From contig NZ_JAPELY010000002.1 in assembly GCF_026343295.1 (NCBI RefSeq), positions 992,001 to 1,056,000 on the forward strand: a stretch of DNA of 64,000 nt, in the 5' to 3' direction. Both the position numbers and the translations under genes were made by a program. Source of the DNA: Streptomyces sp. NBC_00083 (lineage in GTDB: Bacteria > Actinomycetota > Actinomycetes > Streptomycetales > Streptomycetaceae). Within the stretch, counting starts at the first letter, position 1, and each line of letters begins with the position of its first letter. The notes beneath the pieces are model-generated. The model worked only from the letters and a program-made list of their open reading frames with translations. It did not search any database and had not been told where the DNA came from. Below, one piece after another: positions 56,835-64,000 of the stretch.

Positions 56835-58352
56835 ATGGACACCACCACCGGACCCCTCAGGGGCCGCACCGACCCGGCCGCGCCGCGCGCCGGACGCAGG
56901 GAATGGACCGCGTTCGCGGTCCTCATGCTGCCGCTGCTGCTCGTCTCGATGGACGTCTCCGTCCTCTACTTCGCCATCCCGTTCATCAGCGAGGACCTCC
57001 GGCCCAGCTCCACCCAGCAGCTGTGGATCCTCGACATGTACGGCTTCGTGCTCGCGGGGCTCCTCATCACCATGGGCGCGCTCGGCGACCGGATCGGCCG
57101 GCGCCGCCTCGTCCTGGCCGGGGCCGCCGTCTTCGGCCTCGCCTCGGCGGCGGCGGCCTACGCCGACTCGCCCCAACTCCTCATCGCCGTGCGGGCGTTG
57201 CTCGGCGTCGGCGGAGCGGCCCTGATGCCGTCGACGCTCGCCCTGATCCGCAACCTCTTCCACGACGAGCGGCAGCGCGCCCAGGCGGTCACCGCGTGGA
57301 CCGGCGTCATGACCGTCGGCATCTCCTTCGGCCCGGTCGTCAGCGGCGCTCTGCTCGAACGCTTCTGGTGGGGCTCGGTGTTCCTCGTCAACCTTCCCGC
57401 GATGCTGCTCCTGCTCGTCCTGGCGCCACTGCTGCTGCCCGAGGTGAAACAGCCCGCCGCCGGCCGCTTCGACTGGCCGAGCGCGGCGCTGTCGCTCGCC
57501 GGGCTGCTCCCCCTGATCCAGGGCATCAAGCAACTGGCCCGCGACGGCGCGGGGTTGGCGCCGGTCGTGTACCTCGTGTGCGGACTGGCCCTGCTGTACG
57601 TCTTCGTACGCCGCCAGTCGCTGCTCGCCCACCCCCTGGTCGATCTGGAACTGATACGCAGGCGCACGTTCGGCGGGGCGGTGCTCGCCAACCTCTTCGC
57701 CATCGCGGCGACCGTGGGCATGGCGGTGTTCCTCACCCAGTACCTCCAGACGGTGCTCGGCCGGAGCCCCCTGCACGCGGCGCTGTGGAGCCTGGTGCCC
57801 GCGGCGGGGGCGTTCGTGGGGGCGCCGAGCGGGGCGGCGCTCGCCCGGCGCCACGACCGGGGGACCGTCATGGCGGGCGGGTTCGCCGTCTCCGCGTGCG
57901 GCTTCCTCGCGCTGACCCAGGTCCGTACGGACTCGGCGCTCTGGTTCACGCTCACCGTGTGCGCGGTGTACACCTGCGGCCTCGTCGCGGCCATGTCCCT
58001 CGCCAACGAACTCGCGCTCGGCGCGGCGCCGCCGGAGCGGGCGGGGTCGGCGGCGGCGGTCCTGGAGGCCGGCCAGGAGCTGGGCGGGGCGCTCGGCATG
58101 GCGGTCCTCGGTTCGCTGGGTGCGGCGGTCTACCGCCACGGCATGGCCGGCGCGCCGGCCCCGGCCCGCGAGACGCTGGGCGGCGCGGTCGCGCTTGCGC
58201 GCGGCGACGCGGGGGTGGCGGCGTCGGCGTACACCGCGTTCACGCGGGGGCTGGACTGGGCGGCGCTGGGGGCGGCGGGGCTGATGGTGGGGGCGGGGGT
58301 GTTGGCCCTCCTCCTCCTGCGGGGGCCGTCCGGCGCGAGGCGGACGGGGTGA
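56835..58352 (+). CDS. MFS exporter, DHA2 family
   Basis: Protein of 505 aa with about 14 membrane helices: VSMDVSVLYFAIPFISEDL in helix 1, STQQLWILDMYGFVLAGLLI, motif A GALGDRIGRRRLVLAG, motif C-like VGISFGPVVSGALLERFWWG. It is similar to SmvA/QacA-type multidrug pumps. The ATG is taken before DTTTGPLRGR; the preceding bases are pyrimidine-rich (CTTCCCTCCCTCC) with no ribosome binding site, an oddity that leaves the exact start uncertain. Divergent from the GntR-TetR regulator, which probably represses it. Confidence 0.88.
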   Translation: MDTTTGPLRGRTDPAAPRAGRREWTAFAVLMLPLLLVSMDVSVLYFAIPFISEDLRPSSTQQLWILDMYGFVLAGLLITMGALGDRIGRRRLVLAGAAVFGLASAAAAYADSPQLLIAVRALLGVGGAALMPSTLALIRNLFHDERQRAQAVTAWTGVMTVGISFGPVVSGALLERFWWGSVFLVNLPAMLLLLVLAPLLLPEVKQPAAGRFDWPSAALSLAGLLPLIQGIKQLARDGAGLAPVVYLVCGLALLYVFVRRQSLLAHPLVDLELIRRRTFGGAVLANLFAIAATVGMAVFLTQYLQTVLGRSPLHAALWSLVPAAGAFVGAPSGAALARRHDRGTVMAGGFAVSACGFLALTQVRTDSALWFTLTVCAVYTCGLVAAMSLANELALGAAPPERAGSAAAVLEAGQELGGALGMAVLGSLGAAVYRHGMAGAPAPARETLGGAVALARGDAGVAASAYTAFTRGLDWAALGAAGLMVGAGVLALLLLRGPSGARRTG

Positions 58353-58423
58353 GCTGAGCCGGGCGTCTTGGCCCCGGGCGGATGGGGGGGGGTGGGGTGG
58401 GTTGTTGGGCGCGGGTGGTGTGT

Positions 58424-58589
58424 GGCTGGTCGCGCAGTTCCCCGCGCCCCTGGGGGGCTGGTGTGGGTCGCTGGGTGCGGGCTGTGTGTGGCCGGTTGCG
58501 CGGTTTCTGGCGCCCCTGGGGTGGGGGGTCACTGGCTGGGTTGGTTCGCTGGGGCGGTGCTAGGGGCGCGGGGAACTGCGCGACCAGCC
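58424..58589. repeat. dispersed repeat pair forming a 28-bp perfect inverted repeat
   Basis: The 28 bases at 58424-58451 (containing CGCGCAGTTCCCCGCGCCCC) are the exact reverse complement of 58562-58589, with 110 bases between. A diverged direct copy of the left arm lies at about 58487-58523 (GTTGCGCGGTTTCTGGCGCC). The element fills most of the 371-base gap between the MFS gene and the DinB-like gene; no gene is seen in this gap. Confidence 0.88.
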
Positions 58590-58723
58590 CGCCGCGGTCT
58601 GCAGATGGAGACGGTTGGTGGCGGGTCCCGGTCGGGCGGGGCTGCCGCAACTCGCTGGGGGCGCGGGGTGGGCTCGGGGTACGGTGCGGCGCTGGATTCG
58701 ACGTATTTCTCAGGGAGGCCCCC

Positions 58724-59230
58724 GTGACAGACGACCGCATAGGCCCGCCCCACCTCGGCTCCGAGCGCGAGACGCTCCGTGCCTTCCTCGACTACCACCG
58801 CGCGACGCTCGTCATGAAGTGCGCGGGACTGGACGACGAGGAGATGCGGCGGCGCTCCATGCCGCCCTCCACGCTCTCCCTGCTCGGCCTCGTGCGCCAC
58901 ATGGCGGAGGTCGAACGGGCCTGGTTCCGGCGGGTGTTCGAGGACCACGACGTACCCATGGTGTGGTCCGACGAGGTCGACTTCCAGGCCGCCTACGCCA
59001 CCGAAGGCGCCACCCGCGCCGACGCGTTCGCCGCGTGGGAGGCCGAGGTCGAGCACTCCCGGCGGATCGAGCGGGAGGCCGAATCGCTCGACCTCGCGGG
59101 TCTTCAACCGCGCTGGGGCGAGGAGGTGTCGCTGCGCATGGTGATGCTGCACATGATCCTGGAGTACGGCCGCCACAACGGCCACGCCGATCTCCTCCGC
59201 GAGGGCATCGACGGGACCGTGGGCGCCTGA
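58724..59230 (+). CDS. DinB-like (DUF664) putative metal-dependent protein
   Basis: Protein of 168 aa, a four-helix bundle of the DinB/DUF664 superfamily. Likely metal-binding histidines lie in LGLVRHMAEVERAWF and MLHMILEYGRHNGHADLLRE. In actinobacteria, relatives include mycothiol-dependent S-transferases; no substrate can be assigned. GTG start 5 bases after GGGAGG. It is downstream of a repeat-rich gap and converges on the DUF1266-like gene. Confidence 0.85.
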   Translation: MTDDRIGPPHLGSERETLRAFLDYHRATLVMKCAGLDDEEMRRRSMPPSTLSLLGLVRHMAEVERAWFRRVFEDHDVPMVWSDEVDFQAAYATEGATRADAFAAWEAEVEHSRRIEREAESLDLAGLQPRWGEEVSLRMVMLHMILEYGRHNGHADLLREGIDGTVGA

Positions 59231-59259
59231 GCATCCGGGCCCGTCGAGGCCCGGCCCGC

Positions 59260-60411
59260 TCAGCGCCAGGGGATGTTGCGCCAGGGGCTGCCCTGGTGCT
59301 CGGTGAGGATCCGGTGCGCGGTCACGTTCTGCTGGTAGTAACTGCCGTACGACTCCTCGTCGAAGCGCAGCACCCGCCCCAGCGCGTACCCCGCCGAGAA
59401 CTCTCCCCACGAGCGGTAGGCCGCCTTGCTCAGGGCCCCCGCGTGCACGATCACCTGCTCCGCCTCGTGCGGCGTGCAGAAGCGGGCCGAGAGCCCCCAG
59501 CGCGCCAGGTTCACCGCGCGCCCGTAGTCGTAGGCGACGGCCGTGGTGACCCGGCCGTCCGGCGGGAGCAGCCCGTCCGCGCGGAACCGGGCCTCGTACC
59601 GCATGATGCGCCGCACCAGCTCCTCGATCTCCTTGACGGCGGCGTGCCCCACCCCGATGTCCTGGGCGTGCCCGGCGGCCGTCTCGCGCCACAGCTCGGC
59701 CGGCGGCGCCTCGTCGAGACCGGCCCGCAGTTCCTCGCGCACGCGCAGCACGAAGTCGGGTTCGGCGGGGCTGTTGCGGGCGTCGAGCAGGGCGTCGGCC
59801 TGCTGCCGCCAGCCCGCGGGGTCTGTGATGCCCCAGGAGTCGCGGAGCATGTTCCGCTCCGCGGTGTACTCCTGGTAGAGGGAGCCCACCTCGTTCCACG
59901 GCACGTCGTGGGTGACCGCGAGATGCGCGCCGCAGGCGAGCCCGTACGCGAGCGGGCCGTGCAGCGCGCCGTGCCGCAGGCCGGTCAGCCGCTCGGGACG
60001 CTCGGCCTCCGCGTGGAGGCGGCGCCAGTGGGCCAGGTGCTCGGCGCCGGTCGGCAGGAACAGCTGGGCCGGCGTGCCCGCGTTGACCGCGAGCAGCGTC
60101 CGCCCGCCGAGGAGACCCGAGTCGGCGATCCACCCGAGCGAGACGCCGTGGAAGACCCAGTCCGGGTGCCAGGGCGGCAGCATGCCGCGGGTGAGCACCG
60201 GTTTGCAGGGTCGCCCCGACGGGTCCCGGTAGGCGGGCCAGCGGACCCGGTCGGGCCGCGCGTCGACCTCCGCCTTCGGCGCGGCGATGTAGAGCACCTC
60301 GCGGGCCAGCACCCGTATCTGCGCCTCGGTGTCGCCGCGCAGCCCCGCGCCGTGCAGCAGCCACTCCGTCTCCGTGGGCGCCGCCCAGCTGATCCCCGTT
60401 GCCGTTGCCAC
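59260..60411 (-). CDS. DUF1266-like cytoplasmic protein, hypothetical
   Basis: Protein of 383 aa, no signal peptide or membrane segment. N-terminal part (about 1-140) resembles SseB-like modules (DWVFHGVSLGWIADSGLLGG). C-terminal half (about 160-383) has the pattern I associate with DUF1266: LAYGLACGAHLAVTHD, AYDYGRAVNLARWGLSARFC, SWGEFSAGYALGRVLRFD. Function unknown; such proteins in Streptomyces are often near conflict or membrane-associated gene sets. Starts at GTG behind a GGATCGGGGT stretch. Confidence 0.65.
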   Translation of the reverse strand: MATATGISWAAPTETEWLLHGAGLRGDTEAQIRVLAREVLYIAAPKAEVDARPDRVRWPAYRDPSGRPCKPVLTRGMLPPWHPDWVFHGVSLGWIADSGLLGGRTLLAVNAGTPAQLFLPTGAEHLAHWRRLHAEAERPERLTGLRHGALHGPLAYGLACGAHLAVTHDVPWNEVGSLYQEYTAERNMLRDSWGITDPAGWRQQADALLDARNSPAEPDFVLRVREELRAGLDEAPPAELWRETAAGHAQDIGVGHAAVKEIEELVRRIMRYEARFRADGLLPPDGRVTTAVAYDYGRAVNLARWGLSARFCTPHEAEQVIVHAGALSKAAYRSWGEFSAGYALGRVLRFDEESYGSYYQQNVTAHRILTEHQGSPWRNIPWR

Positions 60412-60541
60412 ACCCCGATCCTACGAAACCGGTTCCGGGTGGGGCGGGGGCAGGTGGGGGCGGAGGCGGAGGGACCTTGGGGGGAGGGGCGGCGGTCGGG
60501 TCCGGCGGCGCGTCCCGCGGCCGGAACGCTACTGTCCCTCA

Positions 60542-61111
60542 ATGATCGTTCCCGCCGAATTGCTGCCCCACGGCGTCCTGTTGCGGATCCTCACCGCCGA
60601 CGACGCGGACGCGCTGTGCCGCGCGCAGGTGACCAACCGGGCCCACCTGCGACCGTGGGAGCCGCGCCGCCCCGAGCGCTTCTTCACGGTCGAGGGGCAG
60701 GCCGAGCGGATCGCGGTGCAGCTGAAGGAGTTCGCGGAGGGGCGCGCGGTGCCGTGGGTGCTGGAGAAGGACGGGGGCATCGTCGGCGCCTTCACGCTGT
60801 CGGGCGTGGTCCTCGGGCCGTTCCGCAACGCGTCGCTCGGCTACTGGGTCGCCGCGGACCAGCAGGGGCGGGGGCTGGCCGGGGCGGCGGTGGGGCGGGT
60901 GTGCGCCGCCGCGCGTGACGTCGTCGGCCTGCACCGGGTGGATGCGTGCACGTTGCTGCACAACCGTGCCTCGCAGCGTGTCCTGGCGAAGAACGGGTTC
61001 GAGCGGTTCGGGATGGCGCCGCGGTATCTGCACATCGACGGGGAGTGGCGTGACCATGTGCTGTTCCAGCGGATCCTGCACGATGGGGCGCCGCCGGGGG
61101 GTTGGGCTTGA
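60542..61111 (+). CDS. GNAT acetyltransferase, RimJ/RimL type
   Basis: Protein of 189 aa. Acetyl-CoA-binding motif in LGYWVAADQQGRGLAGAAV (Q-Q-G-R-G-L-A), N-terminal LLRILTADDADALCRAQVTN, and C-terminal NRASQRVLAKNGFERFGMA, which are RimJ/L hallmarks. It acetylates an N-terminal or small-molecule amine, unspecified. No ribosome binding site: a -10-like TACTGT ends 6 bases before the ATG, so the mRNA is probably leaderless. Divergent from the DUF1266-like gene. Confidence 0.88.
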   Translation: MIVPAELLPHGVLLRILTADDADALCRAQVTNRAHLRPWEPRRPERFFTVEGQAERIAVQLKEFAEGRAVPWVLEKDGGIVGAFTLSGVVLGPFRNASLGYWVAADQQGRGLAGAAVGRVCAAARDVVGLHRVDACTLLHNRASQRVLAKNGFERFGMAPRYLHIDGEWRDHVLFQRILHDGAPPGGWA

Positions 61112-61141
61112 GCGCCCCGCGCTCGCCTGCGGACCGTGCGT

Positions 61142-61335
61142 GGCTGGTCGCGCAGTTCCCCGCGCCCCTGGGTGGGTTGCCCTTGGCAGGGTGCCTAGTT
61201 CTCGGCATCTTCAGCCCGTCTGGTGTTTGAGGACGAGCGCCCTTCAGGCGCGTTCGGGGTCTGGGGCGGAGCCCCAGCAACCCCGGCCTTCGTCTGCGGA
61301 CCGTGCTGGGGCACCCGCGCAGTTCCCCGCGCCCC
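61142..61335. repeat. dispersed intergenic repeat, two cores in direct orientation
   Basis: The 28-mer of the 58-kb element recurs at 61142-61169, and the 20-base core CGCGCAGTTCCCCGCGCCCC again at 61316-61335. Between them lies a reverse-complement relative of the 7.7-kb block (GCGCCCTTCAGGCGCG, GGGGTCTGGGGC, GAGCCCCAGC). It occupies the gap between the convergent GNAT and ABC-exporter genes. Confidence 0.85.
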
Positions 61336-61336
61336 T

Positions 61337-61450
61337 GTAGGGCACCCCGAGTCGACCGGCCGCGCCCAGTAGGGCACCCCGAGTCGACCGGCCGCGCCCA
61401 GTAGGGCACCCCGAGTCGACCGGCCGCGCCCAGTAGGGCACCCGGAGTCG
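61337..61450. repeat. 32-bp tandem repeat, 3.5 copies
   Basis: Unit begins GTAGGGCACCCCGAGTCGAC and is repeated exactly at 61337-61368, 61369-61400 and 61401-61432, with a diverging partial copy 61433-61450. It contains the palindrome GTCGAC and a CGGCCG palindrome. It directly abuts the dispersed repeat; no spacers, so not a CRISPR array. It may end with polymerase slippage variation between strains. Confidence 0.9.
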
Positions 61451-61525
61451 CACCCGCGGCCTGCGCCCGCCGCGGCGGGGCTACTCGGGGCCGGGCGGGG
61501 TGGGCCGCCTCGGGTCGGCCGGTGC

Positions 61526-63421
61526 TCAGGCCAGGCTGTCCCGCCAGGCGCGGTGGAGGGCGGCGAAGCGGCCCGTGCCGGCGATCAGGTCGGCGGGGGA
61601 GCCGTCCTCGACGATGCGGCCGTGCTCCATCACCAGGACCCGGTCCGCGATCTCGACCGTGGACAGCCGGTGCGCGATGACCACCGCGGTACGGCCGCTC
61701 AGGACCGTCAGCATCGCCCGCTGCACCGCGCGCTCGCCCGGCACGTCGAGCGAGCTGGTCGCCTCGTCGAGGATCAGCACCGCCGGGTCGGCGAGCAACG
61801 CCCGTGCGAACGCGACGAGTTGGCGCTGGCCCGCCGAGATCCGGCCGCCCCGCTTGCGTACGTCCGTGTCGTAGCCGTCCGGCAGGCCCGCGATGAAGTC
61901 GTGCGCGCCGATCTGCTTCGCCGCACGCTCGATCTCCTCGCGGGTGGCGTCCGGGCGGCCGATCGCGATGTTCTCGGCGACCGTGCCGGAGAACAGGAAC
62001 GCCTCCTGGGTGACCATGACGACCCCGCGCCGCAGATCCCGTACGGACAGCTCGCGCAGATCCGTACCGTCGAGCAGGACCCGTCCCGCCGGGGACCCGC
62101 CGGGCCCGCCGCCGGCCGGGGCGCCGGGGGAGGGATCGTAGAAGCGGGCCAGGAGCTTGGCGAGGGTGGACTTGCCCGCGCCCGTCGAGCCGACCACCGC
62201 GACGGTCTGGCCCGCGGGGATGGTCAGGTCGAAGCGCGGGAGCACCTCGCCGCCGGTCCGGTACGCGAAGCTGACCTGCTCGAAGTCGACGCGTCGGCCC
62301 GGGAGTTCACCCGGGGGCTCGGGCAGCGGGGTCGGCTCGGCCGGCTCCGGCACGGACGGCACCTGGGCCAGCAGCCCGGCCACCTTCTCCAGGGAGGCGG
62401 CGGCCGACTGGTAGGAGTTGAGGAACATGCCGAGCCGGTCGATGGGGTCGTACAGACGACGCAGATACAGGACCGCGGCGGCCAGCACGCCGAGGGCCAG
62501 GGTGCCGTCCGCGACCCGGGTCGCGCCCCACAGCACCATCGCCGCGACCGCGGTGTTGGCGACGAGCCGGGAGCCCACCACATAGCGCGCCATCTCCAGG
62601 ATCGCGTCGCCGTTCCTGCGCTCGTGATGCCGGTTCAGCTCCTGGAACTCCGCGTCGTTGGCCCGCTCGCGACGGAACGCCTGCACCGGCCGTATGCCGT
62701 TGAGGGTCTCCGCGAACTTGACGATCACCGCGGCGATCGCCGTCGACCGGGCCCCGTAGATGGTCCCGGCCCGGCGCTGGTAGGACCGGATCAGGAAGTG
62801 CAGCGGCACATAGGAGGCGACGGCGAGCGCGCCGGTGCCCCAGTCGAGCCAGAGCAGCATCGCGCAGATGTAGACCGAGGAGAGGATCACCCCGATCAGC
62901 TCCTGGAGGCCCTCGCTGAGCAGCTCGCGCAGCGACTCGATGTCCGTGGTGGAGCGCGAGATCAGCCGGCCCGAGGTGTACCGCTCGTGGAAGTCCACGC
63001 TCAGCGCCTGGGCGTGCCGGAAGATCCGGCCGCGCAGATCGAGCAGGACGTCCTGGTTGACCCGCGCGGACGTCTGGATGAAGGCGTACTGGAAGAACCC
63101 GGAGGCCAGCGAGCACACCAGATAGCCGGCGCCCACGGCGACGAGCGGCCCGTAGTCGTGCGCGCGGAACGCCGGCACGCCCCGGTCGATGGCGTACGCG
63201 ACGAGCAGGGGCCCCGCCTGCGCCGCGGCCTGCTGCACCACGAGCATCAGCGTCGCGAGCACCACGCGTGCGCGCAGCGGGCGCAGCAGGGACCGCAGCA
63301 GCACACCGGTCGCGCCGGGCGGTGCGGGCAGCTCGTCCCGGTCGAACGGGTCCACATGAGCGTCCGGTCCGGCCGCCGGCTCGTCGCCGGTGACCGCTTC
63401 CTGTCCCACCGTGGTGGTCAT
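61526..63421 (-). CDS. ABC exporter subunit, membrane domain plus ATPase (second subunit)
   Basis: Protein of 631 aa. Six-helix exporter membrane domain (about 45-340), then an ATPase domain: Walker A VVGSTGAGKSTLAK, Q-loop MVTQEAFLFSGTVAENIAIG, signature RISAGQRQ in place of LSGGQ, Walker B VLILDEATSSLD with the catalytic Glu, and switch His in VIAHRLST. Its ATG overlaps the stop of the partner gene by 4 bases, so both are co-translated as a heterodimer. Likely exports lipids, drugs or peptides. Confidence 0.92.
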   Translation of the reverse strand: MTTTVGQEAVTGDEPAAGPDAHVDPFDRDELPAPPGATGVLLRSLLRPLRARVVLATLMLVVQQAAAQAGPLLVAYAIDRGVPAFRAHDYGPLVAVGAGYLVCSLASGFFQYAFIQTSARVNQDVLLDLRGRIFRHAQALSVDFHERYTSGRLISRSTTDIESLRELLSEGLQELIGVILSSVYICAMLLWLDWGTGALAVASYVPLHFLIRSYQRRAGTIYGARSTAIAAVIVKFAETLNGIRPVQAFRRERANDAEFQELNRHHERRNGDAILEMARYVVGSRLVANTAVAAMVLWGATRVADGTLALGVLAAAVLYLRRLYDPIDRLGMFLNSYQSAAASLEKVAGLLAQVPSVPEPAEPTPLPEPPGELPGRRVDFEQVSFAYRTGGEVLPRFDLTIPAGQTVAVVGSTGAGKSTLAKLLARFYDPSPGAPAGGGPGGSPAGRVLLDGTDLRELSVRDLRRGVVMVTQEAFLFSGTVAENIAIGRPDATREEIERAAKQIGAHDFIAGLPDGYDTDVRKRGGRISAGQRQLVAFARALLADPAVLILDEATSSLDVPGERAVQRAMLTVLSGRTAVVIAHRLSTVEIADRVLVMEHGRIVEDGSPADLIAGTGRFAALHRAWRDSLA

Positions 63422-64000
63422 CGTCCGTCCTCCCGCTCGTCGTCGTGGTGGCCGTCGGCGCCCGACATCAGCCAGGCGTAGGCGGCGTTGGTGCGCAGCA
63501 GCTCCTGGTGGGTGCCGACGGCCGTGATCCGGCCCTCCGACAGGAGCGCCACCCGGTCGGCGAGCATCACCGTCGACGGGCGGTGCGCGACCACGAGCGC
63601 GGTGGTGTCCTGGAGCACCCGCCGCAGCGCCGCCTCCACCAGCGCCTCCGTGTGTACGTCGAGGGCGGAGAGCGGGTCGTCGAGGATCAGGAACCTCGGC
63701 CGCCCCACGACCGCCCGAGCGAGCGCGAGCCGCTGGCGCTGTCCGCCGGACAGGCTCAGGCCCTGCTCACCGACCTGAGTGTCCACGCCCTGCGGCAGCC
63801 GCGCCACGAACTGCGCCTGCGCGATGTCGAGGGCGCGCTCCAGGTCCTGCGCACTCCCGCCACCCATCAGGACGTTGTCGCCGACCGACGCCGAGAAGAG
63901 TGTGGGCTCCTCGAACGCCATGGAGACCAGCCCGCGCAGCCGGTCCCGGGACATCGCGGCTATGTCCTCCCCGTCGAGCGTGATCCGGCCGCCGCTGACG
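63418..64000 (-). CDS. ABC exporter subunit (first subunit), C-terminal part only
   Basis: The gene continues beyond the window; the last 193 codons or so are visible. They hold most of an ATPase domain: GRITLDGEDIAAM (after Walker A), SMAFEEPTLFSASVGDNVLMG (Q-loop region with Glu, SMAFEEP), canonical signature LSLSGGQRQRLALARA, Walker B FLILDDPLSALD with Asp instead of catalytic Glu, and VVAHRPST. The Asp and the partner's altered signature make one ATP site degenerate, as in known heterodimeric exporters. Visible Met codons inside this stretch are internal, not starts. Confidence 0.9.
   Translation of the reverse strand, partial: VSGGRITLDGEDIAAMSRDRLRGLVSMAFEEPTLFSASVGDNVLMGGGSAQDLERALDIAQAQFVARLPQGVDTQVGEQGLSLSGGQRQRLALARAVVGRPRFLILDDPLSALDVHTEALVEAALRRVLQDTTALVVAHRPSTVMLADRVALLSEGRITAVGTHQELLRTNAAYAWLMSGADGHHDDEREDGR

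Larger units (their letters stand above)
61112..61525. other. 414-base convergent gap occupied by repeats, no gene
   Basis: Apart from the dispersed repeat (61142-61335) and the 32-bp tandem array (61337-61450), the remaining 75 bases before the ABC gene stop are G+C-rich without a distinct terminator. No coding signal seen. Confidence 0.6.

Noticed and set aside
61337..61450. CRISPR array
   Set aside because: The 32-bp units are contiguous with no unique spacers and no cas genes nearby; it is a minisatellite-like tandem repeat.
1..64000. tRNA, rRNA, insertion sequence, integrase or attachment site
   Set aside because: No cloverleaf with CCA-end or T-loop signature, no rRNA stretch and no transposase or recombinase motif was seen on either strand.

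Overview
The window is high-G+C, densely packed chromosomal DNA from a Streptomyces-type actinomycete. Supporting features are third-position G/C throughout, many GTG starts and one TTG start, GGAGG-type ribosome binding sites, 4-base ATGA/GTGA overlaps inside operons, and gene families typical of the genus: DUF6230/DUF6114 proteins, the GlgE pathway, actinobacterial HelD, and prokaryotic phospholipase A2. From memory, the order pyk-ackA-pta-pfkA and, further along, glgB-mak-treS-glgE/glgP resembles one core-arm region of S. coelicolor. I see no rRNA, tRNA, CRISPR array, transposase or phage gene.

Layout. 0.2-4.5 kb: a thioredoxin-TPR protein, then a three-gene envelope module (DUF6230 protein, DUF6114 membrane protein, Pro/Thr/Ser-rich secreted protein). 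4.7-7.5 kb: a nitronate-monooxygenase-like flavoprotein converging on a D,D-carboxypeptidase, with ends that overlap. 7.5-8.4 kb: a repeat-filled gap with a perfect 191-bp tandem duplication. 8.4-14.6 kb: central carbon genes pyk, ackA and pta facing pfkA across promoters that share a -35 box. 14.6-18.6 kb: an HTH regulator and a sugar ABC importer without its own ATPase. 18.7-22.5 kb: a CitB/DcuR-type two-component system divergent from a C4-dicarboxylate symporter. 22.5-31.1 kb: mixed small units (channel-like membrane protein, phospholipase A2, hydrolase, TetR/MFS pair, MerR-thioredoxin pair, HelD, and a barnase-family secreted protein lacking both key catalytic residues).

31.1-42.1 kb holds the most coherent accessory system: a LacI regulator divergent from a lipoprotein binding protein, two permeases, a GH5_18-like beta-mannosidase candidate, a secreted GH85 endo-beta-N-acetylglucosaminidase and a GH38 alpha-mannosidase. 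Together these form a complete predicted route for harvesting high-mannose N-glycans: release outside, import, alpha-trimming inside, then splitting of the Man-beta-GlcNAc core. 42.7-53.4 kb is the GlgE alpha-glucan block (glgE-treS-mak-glgB, divergent from glgP), which links trehalose, maltose 1-phosphate and glycogen-like glucan. 53.5-64 kb: a secreted M4 metalloprotease with P-domain, a GntR-TetR fusion regulator divergent from an MFS exporter, a DinB-like protein, a DUF1266-like protein, a GNAT acetyltransferase, and a heterodimeric ABC exporter cut by the window end.

A family of dispersed GC-rich intergenic repeats (eight exact copies of one 20-base core) sits at three gene ends. A different short palindromic repeat appears to have landed in frame inside the GH38 gene.
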